In this document: piece after piece, positions 35,653-42,818 of the stretch
Layout of the letters: each line of letters begins with the position of its first letter
Position numbering within the stretch: position 1 is the first letter of the stretch
Assembly (NCBI GenBank): GCA_046347155.1
Contig: JAXMGT010000002.1
Span: 496,001-560,000 of the forward strand
Direction: 5' to 3'
Length of the DNA: 64,000 bases
Origin: RPQJ01 sp046347155
GTDB lineage: Bacteria > Pseudomonadota > Gammaproteobacteria > Steroidobacterales > Steroidobacteraceae
Made by a program: the position numbers and the translations under genes
The notes under the pieces: model-generated
The model's input: only the letters and a program-made list of their open reading frames with translations
What the model was told of the DNA's origin: nothing
Databases searched by the model: none

Positions 35653-36831
35653 TTGAGCGCGCCGGACGACCCGGGCCCGCTGTCGCCCGCGGAACGCGCC
35701 CACGGCGAGGCGGTGGCCGCGCGCGTCCGCGCCGAGATCGACGCTGCGGGCGGCTGGATCGGCTTCGACCGCTACATGGAGCTCGTGCTCTACGCGCCGG
35801 GGCTCGGTTACTACAGCGCCGGCGCGCGCAAGTTCGGGGCCGCCGGCGATTTCGTCACTGCACCCGAGGTCGCGCCGGTGTTCAGCCGCTGCATGGCCGC
35901 GCAGTGCGCCGAGGTGCTCGCCGGTCTCGGCGGCGGCGACGTGCTCGAAATCGGCGCCGGTTCCGGGGCGATGGCCGCGGCGATGCTCGCCGAATTCGAA
36001 GCGCTCGGCGCGCTGCCCGCGCACTACCGGATCCTCGACGTGAGCGCGGACCTGCGTGATCGGCAGCGCGCGACGATCGAGGCCGCGGTGCCGCACCTGG
36101 CCGGGCGGGTCGAATGGCTGGATCGCCTGCCGGACGCGTTCGTCGGCGTGGCCGTCGCGAACGAGGTGATCGACGCGCTGCCGGTCGAGCGTTTCGCCTG
36201 GCGCGGCGGTGCGGCGCTCGAACTCGGGGTCGTCGCCGACGGCGCGGGCTTCCGCACGGACGCCCGCCCGGCACCGCCGCCGCTCGCGGCGACGGTTGCG
36301 CACCTGCGCGCGACCTGCGGTGCCGACTGGCCCGACGGCTACGTCTCGGAGTCCTGCAACCGGCTCGCGCCCTGGATCGCGGCGCTGGCCGCATCGCTCG
36401 GGCGCGGCGTGCTGCTGTTCGTGGACTACGGGCTGCCGCGGCACGAGTACTACGCGGCCGGGCGCAGCGCCGGCACGCTCGCCTGCCACTTCCGGCACCG
36501 TTTCCACGACGACCCGTACGCGCGGCCCGGGCTCGAGGACATCACGGCGTGGGTGGATTTCACCGCGGTGGCCGAGGCGGCCGACGCGGCCGGGCTCATG
36601 GTCGCCGGCTACACGACCCAGGCGCACTTCCTGATCGGCAACGGGCTCGACCGCCGGCTCCGCGAGGTCTCGGACCTCGACCTCGTGAGCCGGCTCAACC
36701 TGTCGCGGCAGGCGATGCTGCTCACGCTTCCGGGCGAAATGGGCGAACGGTTCAAGGCGATCGCCCTCTCGAAAGGGTACGATGCGCCGCTCGCGGGGTT
36801 CGCGGTTCGCGACCTGCGCCACACGCTGTAG
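35653..36831 (+). CDS. MidA-type class I SAM-dependent methyltransferase
   Basis: Protein of 392 residues matching the family typified by mitochondrial NDUFAF7/MidA, arginine methyltransferases for complex I assembly. The N-terminal part has GGWIGFDRYMELVLYAPGLGYYSAG and FVTAPEVAPVFSRCMA. The SAM motif is VLEIGAGSGAMAAAML near 100, followed by VANEVIDALPVERF. Whether the target in this bacterium is a complex I subunit is unknown. The start is best set at TTG 35653, after an AAGGG ribosome-binding stretch; no ATG is suitable. The stop is followed seven bases later by uppP. Confidence 0.88.
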   Translation: MSAPDDPGPLSPAERAHGEAVAARVRAEIDAAGGWIGFDRYMELVLYAPGLGYYSAGARKFGAAGDFVTAPEVAPVFSRCMAAQCAEVLAGLGGGDVLEIGAGSGAMAAAMLAEFEALGALPAHYRILDVSADLRDRQRATIEAAVPHLAGRVEWLDRLPDAFVGVAVANEVIDALPVERFAWRGGAALELGVVADGAGFRTDARPAPPPLAATVAHLRATCGADWPDGYVSESCNRLAPWIAALAASLGRGVLLFVDYGLPRHEYYAAGRSAGTLACHFRHRFHDDPYARPGLEDITAWVDFTAVAEAADAAGLMVAGYTTQAHFLIGNGLDRRLREVSDLDLVSRLNLSRQAMLLTLPGEMGERFKAIALSKGYDAPLAGFAVRDLRHTL

Positions 36832-36837
36832 GTGACC

Positions 36838-37635
36838 ATGGATACAGTGCAGGCCGTCGATCTCGCGCTCGTGCAGGGCCTCTCGGAGTTCCTGCCGGTA
36901 TCCAGTTCGGGACACCTGATCCTGCTCCCGCACTTCCTCGGCTGGGCGGACCAGGGGCTCGCGTTCGACGTCGCGGTGCACGTCGGGACGCTCGCCGCGC
37001 TGGTGGCGTACTTCCGCCGCGAGATCGCCTCGATGGCGTCCGCGTGGCTCGGCTCCGTCTTCGGCGGCCGCCACACGCCGGACAGCCGGCTCGCCTGGCA
37101 GGTGCTCGTCGGCACGGTGCCGGTCGGGCTCACCGGGATGCTGGCGGGCGACTGGATCGAGTCCCACCTTCGCGATCCGCTTTTCGTCGCGGGCACGCTG
37201 TCGTTCTTCGGCCTGCTGATGTACGCCGCCGACCGGTGGTCGCGCGGCACCCGCAGCGAGTTCGAACTCGGCTGGGGACCGGCCGTGGCGATCGGCTGCG
37301 CGCAGGCGCTCGCGCTGCTGCCGGGCACCTCGCGCTCGGGCATCACGATGACGGCCGGCCGCGCGCTCGGGCTGTCGCGCTCGGGCGCCGCGCGGTTCTC
37401 GTTCCTGCTCGCGATCCCGGGCATCGGCGCCGCGGGTGCCTACGAGTGCCTCAAGGTCGCGAGCGCCGGCGTCGCGCTCGACTGGTCTGCGATCGCACTC
37501 GGGGTCGCCTGCTCGGCCGCCGCCGGACTCGCCTGCATCCACTTCCTGATCCGGTTCATCGAGCGCATCGGGCTGCTGCCGTTCACGATCTACCGGCTGC
37601 TGCTCGCGGCCGTGATCGTCTGGCACTTCGGCTGA
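36838..37635 (+). CDS. uppP: Undecaprenyl-diphosphatase UppP (BacA)
   Basis: Inner-membrane enzyme of 265 residues that recycles undecaprenyl pyrophosphate for cell-wall synthesis. It has about eight hydrophobic helices, the catalytic motif EFLPVSSSGHLILLP near residues 17-31 and the second motif LPGTSRSGITM near 155-165. The ATG at 36838 (MDTVQAVDLALVQGL) fits the family start; a GTG two codons earlier is possible. It lies just after the methyltransferase and converges on cca. Confidence 0.95.
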   Translation: MDTVQAVDLALVQGLSEFLPVSSSGHLILLPHFLGWADQGLAFDVAVHVGTLAALVAYFRREIASMASAWLGSVFGGRHTPDSRLAWQVLVGTVPVGLTGMLAGDWIESHLRDPLFVAGTLSFFGLLMYAADRWSRGTRSEFELGWGPAVAIGCAQALALLPGTSRSGITMTAGRALGLSRSGAARFSFLLAIPGIGAAGAYECLKVASAGVALDWSAIALGVACSAAAGLACIHFLIRFIERIGLLPFTIYRLLLAAVIVWHFG

Positions 37636-37645
37636 GCCGCAGCGG

Positions 37646-38866
37646 TCAGTCGGCGATCGCGGCGCGGATCGCGTCGATCCGGGCCGCGCGCATCCGTTCC
37701 GCGACCACGGGGCCCGGCTCGCCCGCGTGCCGGGGGTCGAGGCGCGCGGCCGCGGCGGCCTCGCGCACCCGCCGCATCCGCGTCGCCTGGGGATAGGGCC
37801 GCCCGCGCAAGTCCGTCCCGCGGCCGCGCGCGTCCGCCTCGCAGACGAGCAGCAGCCGCCCGAAGCGTTCGCCGCGGCGGAACGCATCGGCGGCCTCGAG
37901 CAGCTCGAGCATCGTGCCCGGGCGCAGTTCCGCGGCCCGGTGCACCCGGCCGTGCAACCGCGCCGCGAGCACGGCCAGGTCGCGGTGCTCGTTCGGCACG
38001 CGCAGGCGCTCGCTCATGGCCTCGATCAGCCGTGCACCGCGTTCCTCGTGGCCGACGTGGCGCGGCCACTCCTCGCGCGCCGTCGTGCCCTTGCCGACGT
38101 CGTGCACGAGCGCGGCCCAGCGCACGGTCGTGTCCGGCGTGAGCTCCGCCGCGACGTCGAGCACCTCGAGCGCATGGACGTAGGTGTCCACCTCCGGGTG
38201 CCACTGCGGCGGCTGCGGCACGCCGTCGAGCGCGGCGACTTCCGGGAAGAGCGCGGCCAGCGCGCCGCAGCGGCGCAGCACCTCGAAATAGACGGCCGGC
38301 GTCGGTTCGCCGAGCGCGCGACCGGTCTCGGCCCAGACGCGCTCCGGCGCGAGTGCCGAGAGTTCGCCGGAGCCGGCGATCCGCGACATCAGGTCCATCG
38401 TCTCGCCGGCCACCGTGAATCCGAGCCGCGCGTAGCGCGCGGCGAATCGCGCCACGCGCAGCACCCGCAGCGGGTCCTCGACGAACGCCGGTGAGACGTG
38501 CCGCAGCACGCGCGCCTCGAGGTCGCGCCGACCGCCGTACGGATCGACGAGCCGGCCGTCGCCGTCCTCGGCCATCGCATTCACGGTCAGGTCGCGCCGC
38601 GCGAGGTCGTCCTCGAGCGTGACGTCGGGTGAGAACCGGGTCTCGAACCCGTAGTAGCCCGGTCCGGTCTTCCGCTCCGTGCGGGCGAGCGCGTACTGTT
38701 CGCCGGTCGCGGGATGCAGGAACACCGGGAAGTCCTTGCCGACCGGCCGGTAGCCGAGTGCGGAAAGGTCGGCCGGCGTGCCGCCCACGACGACCCAGTC
38801 GCGCTCGGTGGGCACGAGGCCGAGCAGGCGATCGCGGACCGCGCCGCCGACCAGGAAGATCTTCAT
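37646..38866 (-). CDS. cca: CCA tRNA nucleotidyltransferase with HD domain
   Basis: Enzyme of 406 residues that builds or repairs the CCA end of tRNAs. The head domain has GGAVRDRLLG at 7-16 with the metal-binding acids in TERDWVVVG, then LARRDLTVNAMA and the RRDLEARVLRHV neck region. A C-terminal HD phosphohydrolase domain carries LVHDVGKGTT, as in gammaproteobacterial Cca. The ATG at 38866 gives the conserved MKIFLVGGAVRD start; another ATG three codons earlier is possible. The start overlaps that of the divergent COG4324 gene in the bases CATG. Confidence 0.94.
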   Translation of the reverse strand: MKIFLVGGAVRDRLLGLVPTERDWVVVGGTPADLSALGYRPVGKDFPVFLHPATGEQYALARTERKTGPGYYGFETRFSPDVTLEDDLARRDLTVNAMAEDGDGRLVDPYGGRRDLEARVLRHVSPAFVEDPLRVLRVARFAARYARLGFTVAGETMDLMSRIAGSGELSALAPERVWAETGRALGEPTPAVYFEVLRRCGALAALFPEVAALDGVPQPPQWHPEVDTYVHALEVLDVAAELTPDTTVRWAALVHDVGKGTTAREEWPRHVGHEERGARLIEAMSERLRVPNEHRDLAVLAARLHGRVHRAAELRPGTMLELLEAADAFRRGERFGRLLLVCEADARGRGTDLRGRPYPQATRMRRVREAAAAARLDPRHAGEPGPVVAERMRAARIDAIRAAIAD

Positions 38867-39956
38867 GCGAGCCATCGTAGCGGAACGCCGAGCGACAGCG
38901 CGAGCCGGACGGGGACCGGCCGGCGCCGCCGCGCGACTCGTCGCGCTCGCGTTCGCGACCGCGCCGCTCGCCGGCTGCTACGTGATGCAGGCGGCCGGCG
39001 GGCAGATGGACGTGCTCGCGCGCAGCCGCCCGGTCGAGCGCGTGCTCGCGGACCCGGCGACACCGGAGGCGACGCGGCGGCGGCTCGAACTCGCGGTCGA
39101 GGCCCGGGAGTTCGCCGGCCGCGAACTCGGGTTGCCGGACGGCGGCAATTTCCGCAGCTACGCCGACCTCGGGCGCCCGTACGCGGTCTGGAACGTCGTC
39201 GCGACGCCGGAGTTCTCGCTCGTGCCCCGGCGCTGGTGCTTCGCATTCGCGGGCTGCGTCGCGTACCGCGGCTATTTCCACGAGGAGGCCGCGCGACACT
39301 ACGCGGACGGGCTCGCGGCCGCCGGCGACGACACGCTCGTCGAGGGCGTGGCCGCCTACTCGACGCTCGGCCATTTCGACGACCCGCTGCTCAACACGAT
39401 GCTGGGCTGGAGCGACGCACGGCTCGCGGGCACGGTCTTCCACGAACTCGCGCACCGCCGCCTCTACGTGCCCGGCGACAGCGCGTTCAACGAGGGCTAT
39501 GCGACGGTGGTCGAGGCGGCGGGCCTGCGACTCTGGTTCGAGTCGCGCGGCGAGACGGCGGCGCTCGCGGCGTGGCTCGAGTCGCGGCGCCGGCGCGAGC
39601 AGTTCCTCGCGCTCCTCGGCGGCACGGCCGCGAGGCTGCGCGAGCTCTACAGCGGTCCACTCGATCCCGGCGCGATGCGCATCGAGAAGAACCGGCTGTT
39701 CGGCGAGCTCAAGTTCGAGTACGGGCGGCTGCGGGCGGCGTGGGGCGGGTGGGGCGGCTACGACGCCTGGTTCGCCCGGCCGCTCGACAACGCCGACCTC
39801 GCGTCGATCGCAACCTACGACGACTGCGTGCCGGGCCTCGAGCGCGAACTCGCGGCGGCCGGCTCGCTCGAAGCGTTCCATGCCCGTGCCGCCGCGCTCG
39901 CCCGGCTGGACCGGGCGACCCGGCACCGTGAGGTCTGCGGCGGTGCGCGGGACTGA
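38865..39956 (+). CDS. COG4324 predicted zinc aminopeptidase, lipoprotein
   Basis: Protein of 363 residues with a signal peptide ending in the lipobox PLAGC near residue 37. The zinc-binding motif FHELAHRRLY (HEXXH type) lies near residue 193, with an acid in FNEGYATVVEAAG shortly after as the likely third ligand. The family (PF10023) is described as a putative aminopeptidase without firm biochemical proof. The ATG at 38865 overlaps the cca start on the other strand, so promoters for both must lie within the opposite gene or further away. Confidence 0.85.
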   Translation: MRAIVAERRATARAGRGPAGAAARLVALAFATAPLAGCYVMQAAGGQMDVLARSRPVERVLADPATPEATRRRLELAVEAREFAGRELGLPDGGNFRSYADLGRPYAVWNVVATPEFSLVPRRWCFAFAGCVAYRGYFHEEAARHYADGLAAAGDDTLVEGVAAYSTLGHFDDPLLNTMLGWSDARLAGTVFHELAHRRLYVPGDSAFNEGYATVVEAAGLRLWFESRGETAALAAWLESRRRREQFLALLGGTAARLRELYSGPLDPGAMRIEKNRLFGELKFEYGRLRAAWGGWGGYDAWFARPLDNADLASIATYDDCVPGLERELAAAGSLEAFHARAAALARLDRATRHREVCGGARD

Positions 39957-39980
39957 GCGGAGCGCCCGGCCGCCCGCCAC

Positions 39981-40916
39981 TCAGGCAGGCTGGAAGTTCG
40001 CTCGCAGGTAGCGCTCGACGGTGCCGCGCATCGGCGTTGGATCGATGCCGAGTTCGACGAGCCCGTTGCGGTCGCTCACGGAGTCGACCGTCGCCGAAAG
40101 GAAGTTGTCCGTCGAGAACGGCTTGCCCGGCACCCAGTCCATCAGTGCGGCCTGCGCCCGCGCGACCGCCCGCGGCAGCGGCACGACGAGCCGGCGCAGC
40201 CCGAGCGCCGCGGCCGCGCGCCGGACGATCTCGCCGAGCGTGACGACCTCGGGGCCGCACAGGTCGTACGCGCGGCCGGAGACGTCGCGCCGGTCGAGCG
40301 CGCGCACGAACGCCTCGACGACGTCGCCCACGTAGACCGGCGCGAAGCGCGCGTCGGCGCAGGCGAGCGGCAGCACGGGCACGAACCGCAGCATCGACGC
40401 AAACGTGTTCACGAACGCGTCCTCGGGCCCGAACACGACCGACGGGCGGAAGATGACGACGTCCGGGTTCCCGGCCGCGCACTCGCGGCGCAGGTGGTCC
40501 TCCGCCTCGCCCTTGCTGCGCAGGTAGTGGCTCGGCCCGCGCGTCGCATCGGCGTTGAGGCCGCTCATGTGCAGGTAACGCCGGACGCCTGCCGTGCGGC
40601 AGGCGCGCGCGACCCGGGCCGGCAGCTCCGTGTGCAGGCGGCGGAATTCGCTGCCGTCGCCGCGCCCGGGACGGCGCTCGTTCAGGATGCCGACCAGGTT
40701 CACGACGACGTCGCGGCCGGCGAAGCATTGCGCGAGCCCGGACTCGTCGCCGAGGTCGGCGCGGGCGACGCGCACGGTCGGCAGCACCGCGAGCGAGCGG
40801 TGGCCGACCGGGTCGCGGGTCAGGACGAGGACGTCGTGGCCATCCGCCGCGAGCCGCGCCACGAGGGCCCGGCCGATGTAGCCGGTGCCCCCGAGGACGC
40901 AGATCGCGTGCCGCAT
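39981..40916 (-). CDS. NAD(P)-binding SDR, complex I NDUFA9-like
   Basis: Atypical short-chain dehydrogenase of 311 residues. The start ICVLGGTGYIGRALVARLAADGH contains the dinucleotide-binding glycines. VVNLVGILNERRPGRG and YLHMSGLNADATRGPSHYLRSKGEAE match the NDUFA9-like family, in which the classical YxxxK is altered (Tyr-Leu-Arg-Ser-Lys here keeps both residues). FRPSVVFGPEDAFVN is also typical. The function in bacteria is unproven. It follows the Deg-protease-strand unit in reverse order: the protease gene is upstream, with only four bases between them. Confidence 0.87.
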   Translation of the reverse strand: MRHAICVLGGTGYIGRALVARLAADGHDVLVLTRDPVGHRSLAVLPTVRVARADLGDESGLAQCFAGRDVVVNLVGILNERRPGRGDGSEFRRLHTELPARVARACRTAGVRRYLHMSGLNADATRGPSHYLRSKGEAEDHLRRECAAGNPDVVIFRPSVVFGPEDAFVNTFASMLRFVPVLPLACADARFAPVYVGDVVEAFVRALDRRDVSGRAYDLCGPEVVTLGEIVRRAAAALGLRRLVVPLPRAVARAQAALMDWVPGKPFSTDNFLSATVDSVSDRNGLVELGIDPTPMRGTVERYLRANFQPA

Positions 40917-40920
40917 GGCC

Positions 40921-42255
40921 TCAGCGGATCGGGATGACGAGGATGGCGCTGCCGCGTCGGATCTGCACCACGAACGCCTGCTGTCCCTGCGTCGCGCGCT
41001 GGAACTCGGCGAGGTTCGCGACCCGGGTGCGGCCCACGGCCACGATCACGTCGTTCGCGCGCAGCCCGCGCTGCGCGGCCGGGCTGCCGTCCGCGACCGA
41101 GCGCACCAGCACGCCGCCGCCCTGGGCGTCGGTGAGGTCTGCGCCCTGCAGGCCGTCGTGCAGCCCGGCCGCGTCGGCCTCGGCCGCAGCGTCGCGCTCG
41201 GCGATCGTCGCGGTGATCCGGCGCGGCTTGCCGTCGCGCACGATCGAGACGTCGACCTTGTCGCCGATCCGCAGCAGGCCGATCTGGTTGCGAAGCGCCG
41301 CCGCGTCCTTCACGGGCTTGCCGTTCACAGCCGTGATCACGTCGCCCGCCTTGATGCCGGCCTTGTCGGCGGCCGAGCCGTCGATCACCTGCGAGACGAG
41401 CGCGCCCTGCGTGTTCGCGAGGCCCATGCTCTCGGCGATGTCCGGTGTCAGCGTCTGGATGTTCACGCCGAGCACGCCGCGCTTCACCTCGCCGTACTTG
41501 ATCAGCTGCTGCATCACGGTCTTCATCATGTTCGCCGGGATCGCGAAGCCGATGCCGATGTTGCCGCCGGTGCGGGAGATGATCGCGGTGTTGATGCCGA
41601 CGAGGCGGCCGTTCAGGTCGACGAGCGCGCCGCCGGAGTTGCCCGGGTTGATCGACGCGTCGGTCTGCACGAAGTCCTCGTAGCCCTCGGGGTTGATCCC
41701 GGAGCGCCCGAGCGCGCTGATGATGCCCGAGGTGACCGTGTGGCCGAGGCCGAACGGATTGCCGATCGCGACGACGAAGTCGCCGACCTCGAGCTCGTCG
41801 GAGTCGGCGATCGGGATCTCGGTCAGGTTCGCGCCCTGCACCTTCAGCACCGCGAGGTCCGAGCCCTCGTCGCGGCCGACCACGGTCGCCTTCAGCGTGT
41901 GGTTGTCGAGGAACTGCACGGTGATTTCCTTCGCGTTCTCGATCACGTGCGCGTTCGTGACGATGTAGCCGTTCTTCGCGTCGACGACGACGCCCGAGCC
42001 GGCGGCCTGGAACTCGCGCTCGCGCGGCTGGTTCGGCACGTCGAAGAAGCGCCGGAAGAACGGGTCGTTGAACAGCGGGTTCTGTTCCTGCACGGTGCCG
42101 CGCGTCTGCACGTTGACGACCGCGGGCGTGGCGCGCTTCAGCATCGGCGCGAGCGACGGAACGGGGGTCTCGCCCGGCTGTGAGGGGATCTGGGCCTGGG
42201 CCAGCGCGGTCCACGCGCCGAGCACCACCAGGGCGAGGCTCGAGTGCAGCTTCAT
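40921..42255 (-). CDS. Do/DegQ-type periplasmic serine protease
   Basis: Periplasmic HtrA-family protease and chaperone of 444 residues. A signal peptide ends near ALAQA-QIP. The trypsin-like domain has His103 (TNAHVIE), Asp133 (DEGSDLAVL) and Ser207 (NPGNSGGAL). PDZ1 spans about 255-345 (GVLGVNIQTLT) and PDZ2 about 365-444. The N-terminal Q-linker typical of DegP is short, which favours DegQ-like. The upstream region of about 560 bases is shared with the nrdJ genes. No sigma-E-type promoter was firmly recognised. Confidence 0.94.
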   Translation of the reverse strand: MKLHSSLALVVLGAWTALAQAQIPSQPGETPVPSLAPMLKRATPAVVNVQTRGTVQEQNPLFNDPFFRRFFDVPNQPREREFQAAGSGVVVDAKNGYIVTNAHVIENAKEITVQFLDNHTLKATVVGRDEGSDLAVLKVQGANLTEIPIADSDELEVGDFVVAIGNPFGLGHTVTSGIISALGRSGINPEGYEDFVQTDASINPGNSGGALVDLNGRLVGINTAIISRTGGNIGIGFAIPANMMKTVMQQLIKYGEVKRGVLGVNIQTLTPDIAESMGLANTQGALVSQVIDGSAADKAGIKAGDVITAVNGKPVKDAAALRNQIGLLRIGDKVDVSIVRDGKPRRITATIAERDAAAEADAAGLHDGLQGADLTDAQGGGVLVRSVADGSPAAQRGLRANDVIVAVGRTRVANLAEFQRATQGQQAFVVQIRRGSAILVIPIR

Positions 42256-42470
42256 GCGGGATTTCCTGAGTTTTCCGGACGTGTCCAGCGGGACGCGGCG
42301 AGTCTACCAGCCGCGCACCGCAGCCCGCGGCGGGTCGCCCGGGCCACCGACTCAGACTGGACCCTGCCGCCGCGAGTTCCGTCGGCGCGCCGCGTCCCGG
42401 CCGGGGTCGAAGGCGACCGGCTGTGCGGAGTCGGTGGGGAAGCTGTGGATTACCGGTGATCGGCGGGTGA

Positions 42471-42486
42471 ACACAAGATGTTGTGT
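42471..42486. promoter_or_regulatory. NrdR box-like operator 1
   Basis: ACACAAGATGTTGTGT agrees with the NrdR consensus ACACWATATATWGTGT at 14 of 16 positions and its arms ACACAA/TTGTGT are perfectly inverted. NrdR represses ribonucleotide reductase genes, and nrdJa starts about 330 bases downstream. Confidence 0.7.
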
Positions 42487-42505
42487 TCCCGCCGCACGCC
42501 GGGAC

Positions 42506-42521
42506 TTGACTCCGGAGTCAA
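42506..42521. promoter_or_regulatory. Perfect 16-base palindrome, possible operator
   Basis: TTGACTCC followed directly by its reverse complement GGAGTCAA, 20 bases after NrdR-like box 1. It could bind a dimeric regulator of nrdJ or of the Deg protease gene. I do not recognise the regulator. Confidence 0.45.
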
Positions 42522-42610
42522 TTCGCGCTTTGACATAGTAATCCCGAAGGCGCTCGTAATATACTGTTTTTAAACGATAAAATATTGTCGCGACGCAGCA
42601 TAAAAACCGA

Positions 42611-42637
42611 TTGACGGGGGGCAGGGTGGTGCATAGT
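42611..42637 (+). promoter_or_regulatory. Candidate nrdJ promoter
   Basis: TTGACG at 42611-42616 and CATAGT at 42632-42637 with a short 15-base spacer. NrdR-like box 2 begins 13 bases after it, a position suited to repression. Confidence 0.3.
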
Positions 42638-42649
42638 CTTGCTCGCCTG

Positions 42650-42665
42650 ACCCTACATGTTGTGT
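42650..42665. promoter_or_regulatory. NrdR box-like operator 2
   Basis: ACCCTACATGTTGTGT matches the NrdR consensus at 13 of 16 positions. It starts 179 bases after box 1, close to 17 helical turns, so both could face the same side of the DNA. Confidence 0.5.
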
Positions 42666-42818
42666 CTGCCACGAAACCGCCGCCGAGCCTGCGCGGACGA
42701 TCGTGGGGAACGCTCATCGGGGGTCGGACGGACCCGACACGCGGCCCGTGCGCCGCCATCGGGGACGAGGGGGATCACGGGCCTTCATACCAAGAATTCT
42801 GGAGCCTGAGCCGCTGCA

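Larger units (their letters stand above)
42256..42818. other. Large divergent regulatory region between Deg protease and nrdJ
   Basis: 563 bases with no credible gene. The part from 42530 to 42615 is strikingly AT-rich for this genome. It holds two NrdR-box-like sites, a perfect 16-base palindrome and a candidate promoter, listed separately. The rest, near each gene, is GC-rich and featureless by eye. Confidence 0.7.

Noticed and set aside
35557..39980. Long minus-strand open frames opposite the MidA-like, uppP and COG4324 genes
   Set aside because: Arg/Ala/Gly-rich shadows that run across several well-supported genes.
42530..42565. TTGACA and TATACT pair as an nrdJ promoter
   Set aside because: The spacer is 24 bases, too long for sigma-70.
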